A DNA stretch of 64,000 nt from JBHENW01 sp046261875 (GTDB lineage Bacteria > Acidobacteriota > Thermoanaerobaculia > UBA5066 > Gp7-AA6): contig JBHENW010000024.1 in NCBI GenBank assembly GCA_046261875.1, positions 13,238 through 77,237 on the forward strand. The letters run 5' to 3'. Under the pieces are notes generated by a model. It worked only from the letters and a program-made list of their open reading frames with translations. It was not told the DNA's origin and did not search any database. Below, piece after piece: positions 9,713 through 18,758 of the stretch. The translations under genes and the position numbers were made by a program. Within the stretch, counting starts at the first letter, position 1. Every line of letters starts with the position of its first letter.

Positions 9713-11104
9713 TCAGCCCTCCTCGTCCAGCGCGGCCGCCGCGCCCTGCACCGCCTCCGCGAAAGTCGGGTGGATGAACGTCGCGTCCCGCACGACCTGG
9801 TACGACCCCTTCGCGTTCATCAGGGTCACGTACACGTGAACCATCTCGGCGGCCTCGGCCGCCAGGATCGCCGCGCCGAGGATCCGGCCGGACTTTCGAT
9901 CCGCGAGGAGCTTGATGAAGCCGCCGGGCTCCCCGACCTCCCGCGCCTTGCCGTTCTTCGGCATCTCGAAGCGCGCGATACGCAGGGGGCGTCTCGCCCT
10001 GCGGGCCTCCGCCTCCGTCATACCGACCCGGCCGAGCTGGGGGTCCGTGTAGATCGCGTAAGGCAGGACGCGGTCCGTCGTCCGCGATCGGTCGCCGGCG
10101 AGCTGCGAGAGGAGGACCCGGTAGTCGTCCCATGCCGTGTGGGTGAACATCGGCCCGCCGCGCACGTCCCCGGCGGCCCAGACGCCGCGGACGCGCGTCG
10201 CCAGCCGCCGGTCCACGCGGAGAAACCCGTCGCGCGAGCTCCGCAGGCCGATCTTTCCGAGGCCGAGGTCGTCCGTGTTCGCGCGGCGGCCGACCGCCAC
10301 GAAGAGGTGCGAGCCCTCCAGGCGGACGCTGCCGCCGTCCTGGCGGATCTGTAGCTGGACTCCCTCTCCAGCGCGGCGCGCCCGCTCGACCCGGGCATTG
10401 AGCCGGAACGCGATCTCTTCGGATTCCAGGAACTGGCGCAGCGCGCCGGCGACCTCGGGGTCCTCACGGCCGGCGACCTCGGGAGACTCGTCGATGACCG
10501 TGACCCGCGCGCCCATCCGCCGGTAGAACTGCGCCATCTCGAGGCCGGTGTAGCCGCCCCCCAGGATGAGCAGGTGCTCCGGCAGCTCCTTGCCGTCCAG
10601 CCAGTTCTCCGAGTCGATGCGAGGGAGCTTCGACAGCCCCGGGACTGAAGGGATGCGGCTGCGCGTGCCGGTATTGATGACCACCCGCCGCGCCCGGACG
10701 TCGGTCGCGCCGACCCGGAGGCGGAAGCCCTTTCTGTCCCGGCCTTCGAAGCGGGCATGGCCCTCCAGGAGCCGCGGGGCTTCGCCGCCGTGAAAGCCCT
10801 CCCGCAGGCCCGCCCGGAACTGGGTGACGACGTCCCGCGCGCGAGCGAGGACCCGGGAGAAGTCCGGCTTGACGGCGAGGATGCTCAGCCCGAACTCGTC
10901 GCCGCGGCGGGCGAGCTGGGCAACCCGGGCGGAAGCGATCACGGCTTTGGTGGGAGAGCACCCGAAGTTGACGCAGGAGCCGCCGAGGTCCTGGCGCTCC
11001 GCGAGCGCCACATGCATTCCTTTCTTTGCCAGGGCGTGGGCGAGCGGAATTCCCGCCTGTCCGCCGCCGATCACGAGGACGTCGAACGTCTCCGGATGAG
11101 CCAA
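9713..11104 (-). CDS. Class I pyridine nucleotide-disulfide oxidoreductase (mercuric reductase/lipoamide dehydrogenase-like)
   Basis: 463-residue cytoplasmic FAD and NAD(P)H enzyme. It shows the FAD fingerprint VIGGGQAGIPLAHALAKKG (residues 11-29), the redox-active disulfide GGSCVNFGCSPTK (C44 and C49), the NAD(P) Rossmann motif LILGGGYTGLEMAQFYRRMG, the second FAD motif GVWAAGDVRGGPMFTHTAWD and a dimerisation domain with ATFIHPTFAEAV. There is no N-terminal HMA domain and no vicinal C-terminal Cys pair, both usual in true MerA, so mercuric reductase activity is doubtful. It may reduce another disulfide or a quinone. It lies just downstream of the Clp-like ATPase (15 bp gap). Confidence 0.88.
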   Translation of the reverse strand: MAHPETFDVLVIGGGQAGIPLAHALAKKGMHVALAERQDLGGSCVNFGCSPTKAVIASARVAQLARRGDEFGLSILAVKPDFSRVLARARDVVTQFRAGLREGFHGGEAPRLLEGHARFEGRDRKGFRLRVGATDVRARRVVINTGTRSRIPSVPGLSKLPRIDSENWLDGKELPEHLLILGGGYTGLEMAQFYRRMGARVTVIDESPEVAGREDPEVAGALRQFLESEEIAFRLNARVERARRAGEGVQLQIRQDGGSVRLEGSHLFVAVGRRANTDDLGLGKIGLRSSRDGFLRVDRRLATRVRGVWAAGDVRGGPMFTHTAWDDYRVLLSQLAGDRSRTTDRVLPYAIYTDPQLGRVGMTEAEARRARRPLRIARFEMPKNGKAREVGEPGGFIKLLADRKSGRILGAAILAAEAAEMVHVYVTLMNAKGSYQVVRDATFIHPTFAEAVQGAAAALDEEG

Positions 11105-11119
11105 GGGTCCCCCGCGGAG

Positions 11120-12307
11120 CTAGGCGGACTCCCGGGGAACAGCTCCCGCCGCCCGCTCGACCTCCGCGGCGTCGAGGACGAGCCCCGCGTCGAGGCTCGC
11201 CTGGCGGATCCGCGCTTCGAGGCGCGCCCGCTTCCTGTGGGCGTCGCGCAGGCGCGCCGCCGGATCGGAGGCCTCCAGGCGCCGCACGCTCTCCGGCCGG
11301 GGCAGGGGCGGCCGCGGAGTCGTCTGTCCGGTGAGCAGGCGCTCGAGGCGCAGGCCGACGACCTCGAAGGCGCGATAGGTCCCGCTCGAGAACCGCTCCA
11401 GCGGGTTGCCGCGCTCGCGGGCGAGCTTCAGGAGCGCATCGAGGGACTCCTGCTCGATCGCGAGGAGCTCGGACCGTTCCCGGATCAGCCGGGTGATGCG
11501 CGCCGGCAGCTCACGGCTCCGGCGGAGCCGCTCGAGCGCGCAGGCCTCGTCGATCAGGTCGATCTCTTTGTCGGGCCGCTTTCGCTCGCGGTACTCGCCT
11601 CCGCGCGCCTCCGAGAGGTCCAGGGCGCGGTCCAGCGCGGCGTCCGTGATCGCCATCACGTGGTGCATCTCGAGGCGGCGGCGGCGCGCCTGGAGGACCT
11701 CCAGGGTCTGCTCCCGCGTCAGCTCGACGACGTCCACCGGATGGAACCGCCGCTCGAGCGCCGCGTCCGGCCGGATGTACATCTCGTACTCGTTGCGGGT
11801 CGTCGCCCCGATGACGCGCAGCGCTCCCCGCGAGAGGGCCGGCTTCAGCATGTTCGCGGCGTCCAGCGGCTGTCCCATCGCGGAGCCGGCCCCGATGAGG
11901 TTGTGGAGCTCGTCTACGAAGAGGATCACGTTCGGATCGCGGCTCGCCTGGTCGATGACCCCCTGGAGGCGCTTCTCGAACTGGCCGCGGAAGGTCGTGC
12001 CCGCGATCATGTCGATGTGGGAAAGCATGAGGACGCGGGCGCGCGCGAGCGACGGAGGGACCCGGCCCGAGACGATCCGTTGCGCGAGCCCTTCGGCGAT
12101 CGCCGTCTTTCCCACCCCCGCGTCGCCGACGAGGACCGGGTTGTTCTTCGACTGCCGCAGCAGGATCGCGACGACCCGCTCGATCTCGCGGTCGCGGCAT
12201 CGCACCGGCTCGAGCTCTTCCCGCAGGGCCGCGTCGGTCAGGTCGCGTGTGTAGCTCTCCAGCGCATTGCGCTCCATCCCGGGCAGGGGCAGCTCGAACT
12301 CGGGCAT
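11120..12307 (-). CDS. Single-ring Clp/Hsp100-like AAA+ ATPase (D1 domain only)
   Basis: 395 residues matching only the first AAA+ ring (D1) of ClpA/ClpB/ClpC. Walker A GDAGVGKT (about 61-68), Walker B ILFVDELH (about 126-133), sensor-1 region RVIGATTRNEYE, arginine finger ALERRF (about 185-190) and sensor-2 region KEIDLIDEACA are all present. There is no double Clp_N repeat before it and no D2 ring after it. Instead the last 120 residues are Arg/Glu-rich and probably coiled coil. Ordinary Clp unfoldases have 700-850 residues, so this is a natural D1-only form rather than a cut gene: start and stop are clean. Partner proteins are unknown. Confidence 0.85.
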   Translation of the reverse strand: MPEFELPLPGMERNALESYTRDLTDAALREELEPVRCRDREIERVVAILLRQSKNNPVLVGDAGVGKTAIAEGLAQRIVSGRVPPSLARARVLMLSHIDMIAGTTFRGQFEKRLQGVIDQASRDPNVILFVDELHNLIGAGSAMGQPLDAANMLKPALSRGALRVIGATTRNEYEMYIRPDAALERRFHPVDVVELTREQTLEVLQARRRRLEMHHVMAITDAALDRALDLSEARGGEYRERKRPDKEIDLIDEACALERLRRSRELPARITRLIRERSELLAIEQESLDALLKLARERGNPLERFSSGTYRAFEVVGLRLERLLTGQTTPRPPLPRPESVRRLEASDPAARLRDAHRKRARLEARIRQASLDAGLVLDAAEVERAAGAVPRESA

Positions 12308-12355
12308 ACAGCGGGAGTATAGAAACTGGGAGGGGGAAGGGACAGCCGGCGGGCG

Positions 12356-12718
12356 TCAGCGGCCGTGCTTTCGCACGGCGACGACGTACTCCAGGATGTC
12401 GTCGAGCTCCTCGGGGCTGATTTCCTCCCTGGAGAACCTGGGCATCGCTCCGAGTCCCGCGCGCACCTGGGTCCGCATCAGGAACTTCGGCGCCGGCTTG
12501 TTAGAAAGGGCCGGGCTGAACCCGAACTCCCCGCCCGTATGGCACTGGTTGCAGTGCCTCATGTAGAGGACCTCGCCGCGCTGGAGCTGGAGCGTATTCA
12601 AAGGGATCGGGCCGACCACGGGCTCGCTGCGCCGGACGGAGCATCCGGAAAAGAGAACAGCGGCCACAGCGGCGGCCGCGAGCGCGGCGAGCGCCCATCC
12701 GGTCCGGTTCTTCCTCAC
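12356..12718 (-). CDS. Lipoprotein cytochrome c
   Basis: 120-residue class I c-type cytochrome. The start GTG at 12718 overlaps the stop of the upstream dehydrogenase by 4 bp (GTGA). The signal peptide ends in a lipobox (VLFSGC, Cys26). The haem site is CNQCH at 56-60, and the likely axial methionine lies in GAMPRFS near residue 97. It ends with a helix (SPEELDDILEYVVAVRK) typical of small cytochromes c. Translational coupling with the PQQ-type dehydrogenase makes it the natural electron acceptor of that enzyme. Confidence 0.9.
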   Translation of the reverse strand: MRKNRTGWALAALAAAAVAAVLFSGCSVRRSEPVVGPIPLNTLQLQRGEVLYMRHCNQCHTGGEFGFSPALSNKPAPKFLMRTQVRAGLGAMPRFSREEISPEELDDILEYVVAVRKHGR

Positions 12719-14214
12719 GGTTTCGGCTCCGCGATGCTGGAGCGGCCCGTGATCCGCCAGAGCACGCCCGTGTTCTGCCGCGGCTGGGGGTTCTCGCCGA
12801 TCGTCATGACCCCGAAGTCCACGACGTAGAGCGCCGAGCCGCTCGGGTCGAAGCGGGCGGCCACGGGCCGCTCGAGACCGCCCCCGCCGATGCGCGAAGC
12901 GGGCCCGTTCTTGGGACCCTTGTTGGCGGCGAAGTCCTTCACGACACCGGTCCGCGGATCGACGCGAACGACCTTGAAGCCCACCGGGGAAAGGGTCTTT
13001 CCCGTGCCCGGCGACATGTCCCCGAAGAGCGCGACGAACAGTTGTCCGACGTGCCCGAAGGCTTCGCTGCGAGAGAAGTCGAAGCCGTTGGCGGAGGAAT
13101 GGACTCCGAAAAGAGCCGAAGGCTTCGGCGGCTTGCCGGGATGGGACGAGAGGAGAAGCTCCGGCTTCGGGCCCCCCGGCGGATCGAAGTGATCGCCGTC
13201 GTCGAGTCGCCGGTCCCCGTGGTGGTCGGGCCAGCCATACCAGGCTCCCGGGGTGATCTCCCAGAGAACGTCGCCGGTCCCGAACACGGGACGGCTGCCG
13301 CGGACGTCGTAGCTGTTCTCGGTCACGTAGAGTCGCCCGGCCGGCGAGAAGGCCAGGCCGAACGGGTTGCGGAGCCCCCAGGCGACGAGCTCGGGCCGGC
13401 CACCCTCCGCGGGCACCTTCATCACGGCGCCCGTGCAGGGAATCTCCCCCTTCACGATCTGGCCCGCCCGGGAGGGCGTTCCGAACGGCAGATACGCGCC
13501 GGTCTGGACCGCCGCATTGGAACCGGGCTGGAGGACGTTCGGCGTCTCGAAGTTCCTCCCGGCGAGGGTCACCTCGCGGCAGGGAACGTCGTGAAATTTC
13601 GGGTGACGGGCGAGCCACCCGAACTTCGCGCTGTCCTCTCCGACGATCCCCGAATTCGTCGCCGTGCCCTGGCCGAAGTAGATCCAGCCGTCCGGGCCCA
13701 CCGCGGGGCCGTTCGTGTGGTGGTCGCCGACGCTCGGAAGCTTCTCGACGAGCGTCGAGATCTCTCCCCCGGGAGTGATTCGCAGGATCCGTCCGCCGTC
13801 GCGCTCGCCTCCTTCGGCGACGTAGAAGCTCCCGCCATGGAAAACGACGCCGTTCCACGGGCCGTTGTTCCCGCCGGAAGCGACGGTCGTCGTCCGGCCG
13901 TCTTCCTCGACGCGCAAGAGCCGCGGCGTGGCCCACACCTCCCCGTAGGAGTAACCGGCCTCGACCACGTGCGGGCGGCCGGACGCGTCGAAGGCGACGG
14001 CCGAAGGGAGGTTCAGCCCCTGCGCGATCGCTTCGATCCCGTAGCCTTCCGGGAGCGCCACGCCATCGGGGTGGACGACGCGAGGACCCTGGAAGGTCGT
14101 CTGCCCGCCCCCCGAAGACGCCCGCATGCTGAAGCACGCGGAGGCGGCGATCACGCCGGGAAGCAGGATGCCGAGCGCAGCCGACCTCCACCGGAATCGC
14201 GTCTCAATCGCCAT
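12715..14214 (-). CDS. PQQ-dependent sugar dehydrogenase-like lipoprotein, second paralogue
   Basis: About 499 residues from ATG 14214 (lipobox AASAC in the signal peptide). Same family and motif order as the protein at 3421-4944: VALPEGYGIEAIAQGLNLPS, FGQGTATNSGIVGE, AWGLRNPFGLAFSPAGRLYV, AWYGWPDHHGD. An alternative ATG at 14241 adds nine residues before a good signal peptide and is less likely. The next gene in the operon is a cytochrome c, whereas the other paralogue is coupled to a DUF2231 membrane protein. The two therefore probably feed electrons to different acceptors. The substrate is unknown. Confidence 0.85.
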   Translation of the reverse strand: MAIETRFRWRSAALGILLPGVIAASACFSMRASSGGGQTTFQGPRVVHPDGVALPEGYGIEAIAQGLNLPSAVAFDASGRPHVVEAGYSYGEVWATPRLLRVEEDGRTTTVASGGNNGPWNGVVFHGGSFYVAEGGERDGGRILRITPGGEISTLVEKLPSVGDHHTNGPAVGPDGWIYFGQGTATNSGIVGEDSAKFGWLARHPKFHDVPCREVTLAGRNFETPNVLQPGSNAAVQTGAYLPFGTPSRAGQIVKGEIPCTGAVMKVPAEGGRPELVAWGLRNPFGLAFSPAGRLYVTENSYDVRGSRPVFGTGDVLWEITPGAWYGWPDHHGDRRLDDGDHFDPPGGPKPELLLSSHPGKPPKPSALFGVHSSANGFDFSRSEAFGHVGQLFVALFGDMSPGTGKTLSPVGFKVVRVDPRTGVVKDFAANKGPKNGPASRIGGGGLERPVAARFDPSGSALYVVDFGVMTIGENPQPRQNTGVLWRITGRSSIAEPKP

Positions 14215-14305
14215 GACGCGCACGGGAAGTGCAACGGCCATGCCGGCCCTATCGGCCCGGTCTAGGCGCCCGGAGCGGGCGGTTCGGGCGAGGAGCGCCG
14301 AACGG

Positions 14306-16357
14306 TCATTCCGGCGGCATGCGAGTTCCCCAGTAGTGCGCTTCGAAGAAGTCGTCGTACTTCTTCTTCGTGAGGTGCTCGAGCATGCCGGCGACGGTGC
14401 GCGTCGATCCGAACTTCCAGCGAAAGCTCTTCTGGTACGACTTCATGAAGGTCAGGAACATCTGATCGCCGAGGTCTCTGTGGAGCGCCGCGAGCAGGTA
14501 CGCGCCCTTGTCGTAGAGCAGGCCCGTCCGGATCGAGAACTCGGTGACGAAGTCGCGCGGCACGGACACGCGGTTGGCGAGCGGAATCGGCGCGGCCTCG
14601 GTGGCGAACCTCGCCCGGGAGCCCCAGTGCCTGAGGAGGCGGTTGTACATGGACTGGCCCTTGAACGCCCGGAGGAAGATCGCCGCGCTGTACTGGGCAA
14701 ATGACTCGGTGATCCATTGCTCCTCGAAGCTCGGCATTTTTACGACGTGTCCCCAGTACTGGTGCGCGATCTCGTGGGCGAATCGCTCGTTGATCCCCTG
14801 AGAGAAGAGCTGGTTCAAATCCCCGATGTACGGGTTGAACGCCTCCTTCGTGATGAACATGACCGCGGGGGGAGCCTGCCCGAACCCGTAGGAGTTGATC
14901 TCGATGATGTTGAACTCGGGAAAAGGAAAGGGGCCGAGGAATACCTGGTAATACTCGATGATCCCGAAGGCCAGGTCCAGGAGCTGCTTGGCGGCGCGCT
15001 GGTTGGCCATGGCGTAGGTCGCGACCCGAACGGTCACGCCGTTGCGGGATTGCTCCTCCAGCGCGTACTTCCCCGCCAGGATCACGCCGAACTGGACCGG
15101 CTGCTCGACCCGCGTCTCGAGCACGTTGACGTCCCCCTCGACCCGCCGGCTCTTCGTGACGCCCGGCGCGAAGGGGACGAAGGGCTTGGGCACCCGGACC
15201 GTCGTCGTCAGCGTGTAGTACTGCGCGCGCAGCTCGGGCTGTGGGAACCACGGCTCGACGCCGAGGAGCCAGTAGTTGTCTCCGCCGGGACGGATCAGGA
15301 AGTCGCCATCGATACGGAACTCGAGGGTGAAGGGCCTGTCCGCGGCGGCCGGCTCCGGAAGGGACACGAGGACCTCGTCGCCGGCGTGATGGAAGGGCAG
15401 CTCCTTTCCCCCGGCGTCCCGCACCGACCGCAGACGGAAAACGCGCGGCTGGAGAGCGCCCGTGCCGACGACGGCGTAGGTCGTGTTGTACAGGTCGAAC
15501 CGGAACGCGCGGCGCGCCCTCCCGATGGGCACCACGGTCTCGGTGGCGACGAGCTCCGCGTCTCTTCCGCCGGACGCGGTCAGCTCCAGCCGGACGTCCG
15601 TGAGCGTCCAGAGCGGGTCCGGAACGGTTTTCCGGTCGCGCCCGAGCGGCCGCTCGGCCAGGGTGACGGGATAGAGATAGCGGCGCGTCTCGGCGTCCGT
15701 GGATTCGCTCCGCCGCAGCACGGCAAGCGACTCCTCGCGCCGCTCGAAGTCGTCGTAAACGTAGCGCAGGTCGTCGCCTCCCCCGACTTCCGCGACCACG
15801 AGACGGGAGCCGGGGACGGAGCGCTGCAGGACGAGGAGGTGCGAAAGCGGGCTCCCCCGAGCACGGCGGAACTTCTCGACGTGATCGCGGAAGGCGCCGC
15901 CCAGATCGATTCCGGGCCCGCCGGCTCCGGGCTCCGGTCGCGAACCGGCGCCCTCTGCGATCCACAGCAGACGCCGGAATCGGCTCCGCAGCGTCAACCG
16001 GCCATCGGCCTTTTCGACGGCCACCCCGGAGTTCTTCTTCGCGTTGAACAGGACGACGGGATGCTCGACCGGGTCCGAAGCGTTGCACTCGAAGCTGCCT
16101 TCTCCGCTGAAGAAGAGCCCGACGATCTCGTCTCCCGCCTTCACCGGCGCCGCGTGACCGGACCGAAGAAGGAGGGTGACGTTCCCCGAGGCGAGTGAGA
16201 CGCCGCTGACGGGCGCGGCGGCCCCCGCCAGCCGCAGCGACTCGAAGCGCTCGATCTCTCCCTGGAAGTCCGCGGCGAGGACCGCGGGGGCGGCGAGCGC
16301 CAGGCCCGCGAGGACCGCAAGGGACCGCCGTCGAGGATTCACTGGGTTTTGCGCCAT
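14306..16357 (-). CDS. Secreted M1-like (gluzincin) metallopeptidase
   Basis: 683 residues with a Sec signal peptide (LAVLAGLALAAPAVLAA). The C-terminal half holds the zinc site HEIAHQYWGH at about 526-535 and the third ligand Glu in ITESFAQYS about 18 residues later, as in M1 aminopeptidases. The N-terminal 300 residues are beta-rich and not recognisable. The exopeptidase motif GAMEN is not present; the equivalent place reads INSYGFGQAPPAVMF, so aminopeptidase specificity is uncertain. It is probably periplasmic or exported. It stands alone on the minus strand. Confidence 0.85.
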   Translation of the reverse strand: MAQNPVNPRRRSLAVLAGLALAAPAVLAADFQGEIERFESLRLAGAAAPVSGVSLASGNVTLLLRSGHAAPVKAGDEIVGLFFSGEGSFECNASDPVEHPVVLFNAKKNSGVAVEKADGRLTLRSRFRRLLWIAEGAGSRPEPGAGGPGIDLGGAFRDHVEKFRRARGSPLSHLLVLQRSVPGSRLVVAEVGGGDDLRYVYDDFERREESLAVLRRSESTDAETRRYLYPVTLAERPLGRDRKTVPDPLWTLTDVRLELTASGGRDAELVATETVVPIGRARRAFRFDLYNTTYAVVGTGALQPRVFRLRSVRDAGGKELPFHHAGDEVLVSLPEPAAADRPFTLEFRIDGDFLIRPGGDNYWLLGVEPWFPQPELRAQYYTLTTTVRVPKPFVPFAPGVTKSRRVEGDVNVLETRVEQPVQFGVILAGKYALEEQSRNGVTVRVATYAMANQRAAKQLLDLAFGIIEYYQVFLGPFPFPEFNIIEINSYGFGQAPPAVMFITKEAFNPYIGDLNQLFSQGINERFAHEIAHQYWGHVVKMPSFEEQWITESFAQYSAAIFLRAFKGQSMYNRLLRHWGSRARFATEAAPIPLANRVSVPRDFVTEFSIRTGLLYDKGAYLLAALHRDLGDQMFLTFMKSYQKSFRWKFGSTRTVAGMLEHLTKKKYDDFFEAHYWGTRMPPE

Positions 16358-16456
16358 TCTATGCCGGCGGGCAGGCGGCGGGACCGGAGGACTCCAAACC
16401 TCCGCGCGAGCTCGATCTCTACGCAGGCGCCGAAAGGGATCTGCGCCGCGACGGCT

Positions 16457-17434
16457 TCAGGAGAAGCGTACGGCTTCCGTGTTGCCGCCGCAGACGATGA
16501 CTCCGACACGCTCCCCCGCGCGCGGCACGTAGCGGCCGGAGATCAGCGCCGCCATGGCCGCCGCCCCGCCGGGCTCGGCGGCGATCCGGGCGGTGTCCCG
16601 GAGGACCTGCTGGGCGCGCCGGATCTCCTCGTCCTCCACGAGCAGGACGCCCTTCGCGAAGCGACGGGCGAGCGGGAACATGAACTCCCCCCACGCGGCG
16701 CGGCGCGAGAGAGTCGGCGGCGATACCGCCAGCCGGCGCATCGACCGGGTGCCCCGCCCGGAGCGCCTCGAAGGCGTCGGCGACCCCTTCGGCTCGACTC
16801 CGAGGACGGCGGCCGCGCCCCGATACCAGGCGGCGATCCCGCGGATCAGCCCGCCCCCTCCGACGGCGACGAGGATCGCGTCGAGACCCGGCGCCTGCTC
16901 GGAGAGCTCGAGCGCCACCGTGCCCTGGCCGAGGAGCGTCTCCTTTTGGTCGTAGGCGTGGATGGCCAGCGCCCCGGAGCCGGCGGTCCCTTCCTCGCTG
17001 GCGGCGAGGGCGTCGGCGTAGAGGTCCCCGGACACGACGAGGTCGGCGCCGCACGCGAATCCGCTCGACCTTCGACGGCGACGCGGCCGTGGGGACGAAG
17101 ATCCGCGCCGGGATCCACAGCCGCATCGCCGCGTACGCCACGGCGAGCCCGTGGTTCCCGCCGGAGGCCGCGGCCACGCCCGCGACCGGGATGTGTCGCA
17201 GAAGCAGGTTGGCGAAAGCCCCGCGTGCCTTGAAGGAGCCGCTATGTTGGAGCACTCGAGCTTGAGGACGACCGTGCAGGGGTTGATCCCGAGCTCCTCG
17301 CCGCGAACCTCGAGAACCGGCGTCCGCCGTACGTGCTCGCGCAGGATGCCGTAGGCCGCGCGGATGGCTTCCGCGTCGATGGCAGGCAGGGAAGAAGGGT
17401 TTGACAGCGGGAGGCTCGGTAAGTAAATTGGCAA
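16457..17434 (-). pseudogene. Threonine/serine dehydratase (PLP, fold type II), at least four frameshifts
   Basis: Homology to threonine dehydratase-like PLP enzymes is spread over two frames. Frame A gives EHVRRTPVLEVRGEELG, then frame B gives HSGSFKARGAFANLL with the PLP lysine and GGNHGLAVAYAAMRLW, then frame A again gives GADLVVSGDLYADAL and AVGGGGLIRGIAAW. Frame B follows with FEALRAGHPVDAPAGGIAAD, and frame A closes with EFMFPLARRFAKGV to GVIVCGGNTEAVRFS. Breaks lie near 17235, 17065, 16785 and 16690; the last is in a run of six G (minus strand). The proposed start is TTG 17434, only 10 bp from the divergent ArsR gene. As read it cannot make an active enzyme. Confidence 0.85.
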
Positions 17435-17444
17435 ATGAGCGTAT

Positions 17445-17747
17445 ATGCTTCAAGTAGGAGTGGTCAAGGCCCTCGCCAACGAGAAACGGCTGCGGATCCT
17501 CGGCTGGCTGAAGGATCCGACCCGCCACTTCCCGCCGCAGGTGTACGGAGACCTCGAGCGCGACGGCGTGTGCGGCATCTTCATCGCCCAGAAGCTCGGC
17601 GTCACGCCGCCGACCGCCAGTGAGCACCTCCGCGTCCTCACGCAGGCCGGCCTCCTCCGCGCCCGCCGCATCCGGCAATGGACGTTCTACCGGCGCGACG
17701 AGAGCAGGATTGCCGCGGTGAAACGGGCGTTTCGGTCGACATGGTAG
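17445..17747 (+). CDS. ArsR-family transcriptional regulator
   Basis: 100-residue winged-helix repressor: KALANEKRLRILGWLKDP, then the recognition helix GVTPPTASEHLRVLTQAGLL and the wing RRIRQWTFYRRDE. No obvious Cys metal site typical of ArsR/SmtB is present apart from one Cys (GVCGIF), so the signal may be non-metal. It starts 10 bp from the divergent broken dehydratase gene and ends 26 bp before the quinone oxidoreductase gene, which it probably regulates together with itself. Confidence 0.88.
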   Translation: MLQVGVVKALANEKRLRILGWLKDPTRHFPPQVYGDLERDGVCGIFIAQKLGVTPPTASEHLRVLTQAGLLRARRIRQWTFYRRDESRIAAVKRAFRSTW

Positions 17748-17773
17748 GCGCGAGCGTTGGAGGGAGCGGCCGG

Positions 17774-18736
17774 ATGCACGCGATCCGCGTCTCGGCCCCG
17801 GGAGGGCCCGAAATCCTCGAGCACGTCACGCTCGAGAAGCCGAAGCCGCGCGAGGGGGAGGCGCTCGCCCGCGTCGAGGCGATCGGCGTGAACTACATCG
17901 ACATCTACCACCGGACCGGGACCTACGCGATGACCACGCCCTTCATTCCCGGCTCGGAGGCCGCCGGTGTCGTCGAGGAGGTCGGTCCCGGCGCGGCGGG
18001 GATCCGGCCGGGCGACCGCGTGGCCTGGGCGATGGTCCCCGGGTCCTACGCAGAGCACGCGGCCGTGCCGGCGGAGAAGCTCGTCACCGTGCCGCCGGGC
18101 GTCGATTTCCCAACCGCAGCCGCATCCCTGCTCCAGGGCATGACGGCGCACTACCTGCTCGTCAGCACTTACTCGGTTCAGAACGGAGACGCCGTGCTGA
18201 TCCACGCGGCCGCCGGGGGGGTCGGCGGGCTCCTCGTCCAGATGGCCCGGCAGCGGGGAGCGCGCGTCTTCGCGACTGCGTCGACGACGAAGCTCGCCAC
18301 TGTTCGCGACCTCGGCGCCGACAGCGTCATCGACTACACGACCGGCGACTTCGAGGCGGAAGTGCTGCGGGCGACGAACGGCGCAGGAGTCCGCGCCGTG
18401 TACGACGGCGTGGGCCGGGCGACCTTCGACAAGAGCCTGAACTGCGTGGGCCGCCGCGGCGTCCTCGCTCTCTTCGGGCAGGCGAGCGGCCCGGTTCCTC
18501 CCTTCGACCCCTCTCGCCTGGCGAAGCGGGCGATCTATCTCACCCGTCCCAGCCTCGCGCACTACGTCGCGACGCGCGAGGAGCTGCTGTGGCGAGCCGG
18601 GGAGCTCTTCGAGGAAATCGTGTCGGGAAAAATCCGCATCCGCATCGACCGGGAGCTGCCCTTGCGCGATGCCGCGCAGGCGCACCGGCTGCTCGAAGGC
18701 CGTCAGACCGAGGGGAAGCTGCTCCTGATTCCCTGA
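17774..18736 (+). CDS. NADPH:quinone oxidoreductase (medium-chain, zinc-free)
   Basis: 320 residues of the QOR branch of medium-chain reductases: opening MHAIRVSAPGGPEILE, GVNYIDIYHRTGTY, IPGSEAAGVVEEVGPG and the Rossmann motif AAAGGVGGLLVQMARQRGA. No structural or catalytic zinc cysteines are present. The start at 17774 was chosen because GGAGGGAG precedes it and the family begins here; an in-frame ATG at 17741 is possible. It follows the ArsR gene closely and is probably in its regulon. It converts quinones to hydroquinones or reduces enal/enone substrates. Confidence 0.9.
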   Translation: MHAIRVSAPGGPEILEHVTLEKPKPREGEALARVEAIGVNYIDIYHRTGTYAMTTPFIPGSEAAGVVEEVGPGAAGIRPGDRVAWAMVPGSYAEHAAVPAEKLVTVPPGVDFPTAAASLLQGMTAHYLLVSTYSVQNGDAVLIHAAAGGVGGLLVQMARQRGARVFATASTTKLATVRDLGADSVIDYTTGDFEAEVLRATNGAGVRAVYDGVGRATFDKSLNCVGRRGVLALFGQASGPVPPFDPSRLAKRAIYLTRPSLAHYVATREELLWRAGELFEEIVSGKIRIRIDRELPLRDAAQAHRLLEGRQTEGKLLLIP

Positions 18737-18758
18737 CGCCCGGGGACTGCGGACTCGG

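Noticed and set aside
9713..11104. Calling the disulfide reductase mercuric reductase (merA)
   Set aside because: No HMA domain, no C-terminal vicinal Cys pair and no mer operon neighbours.
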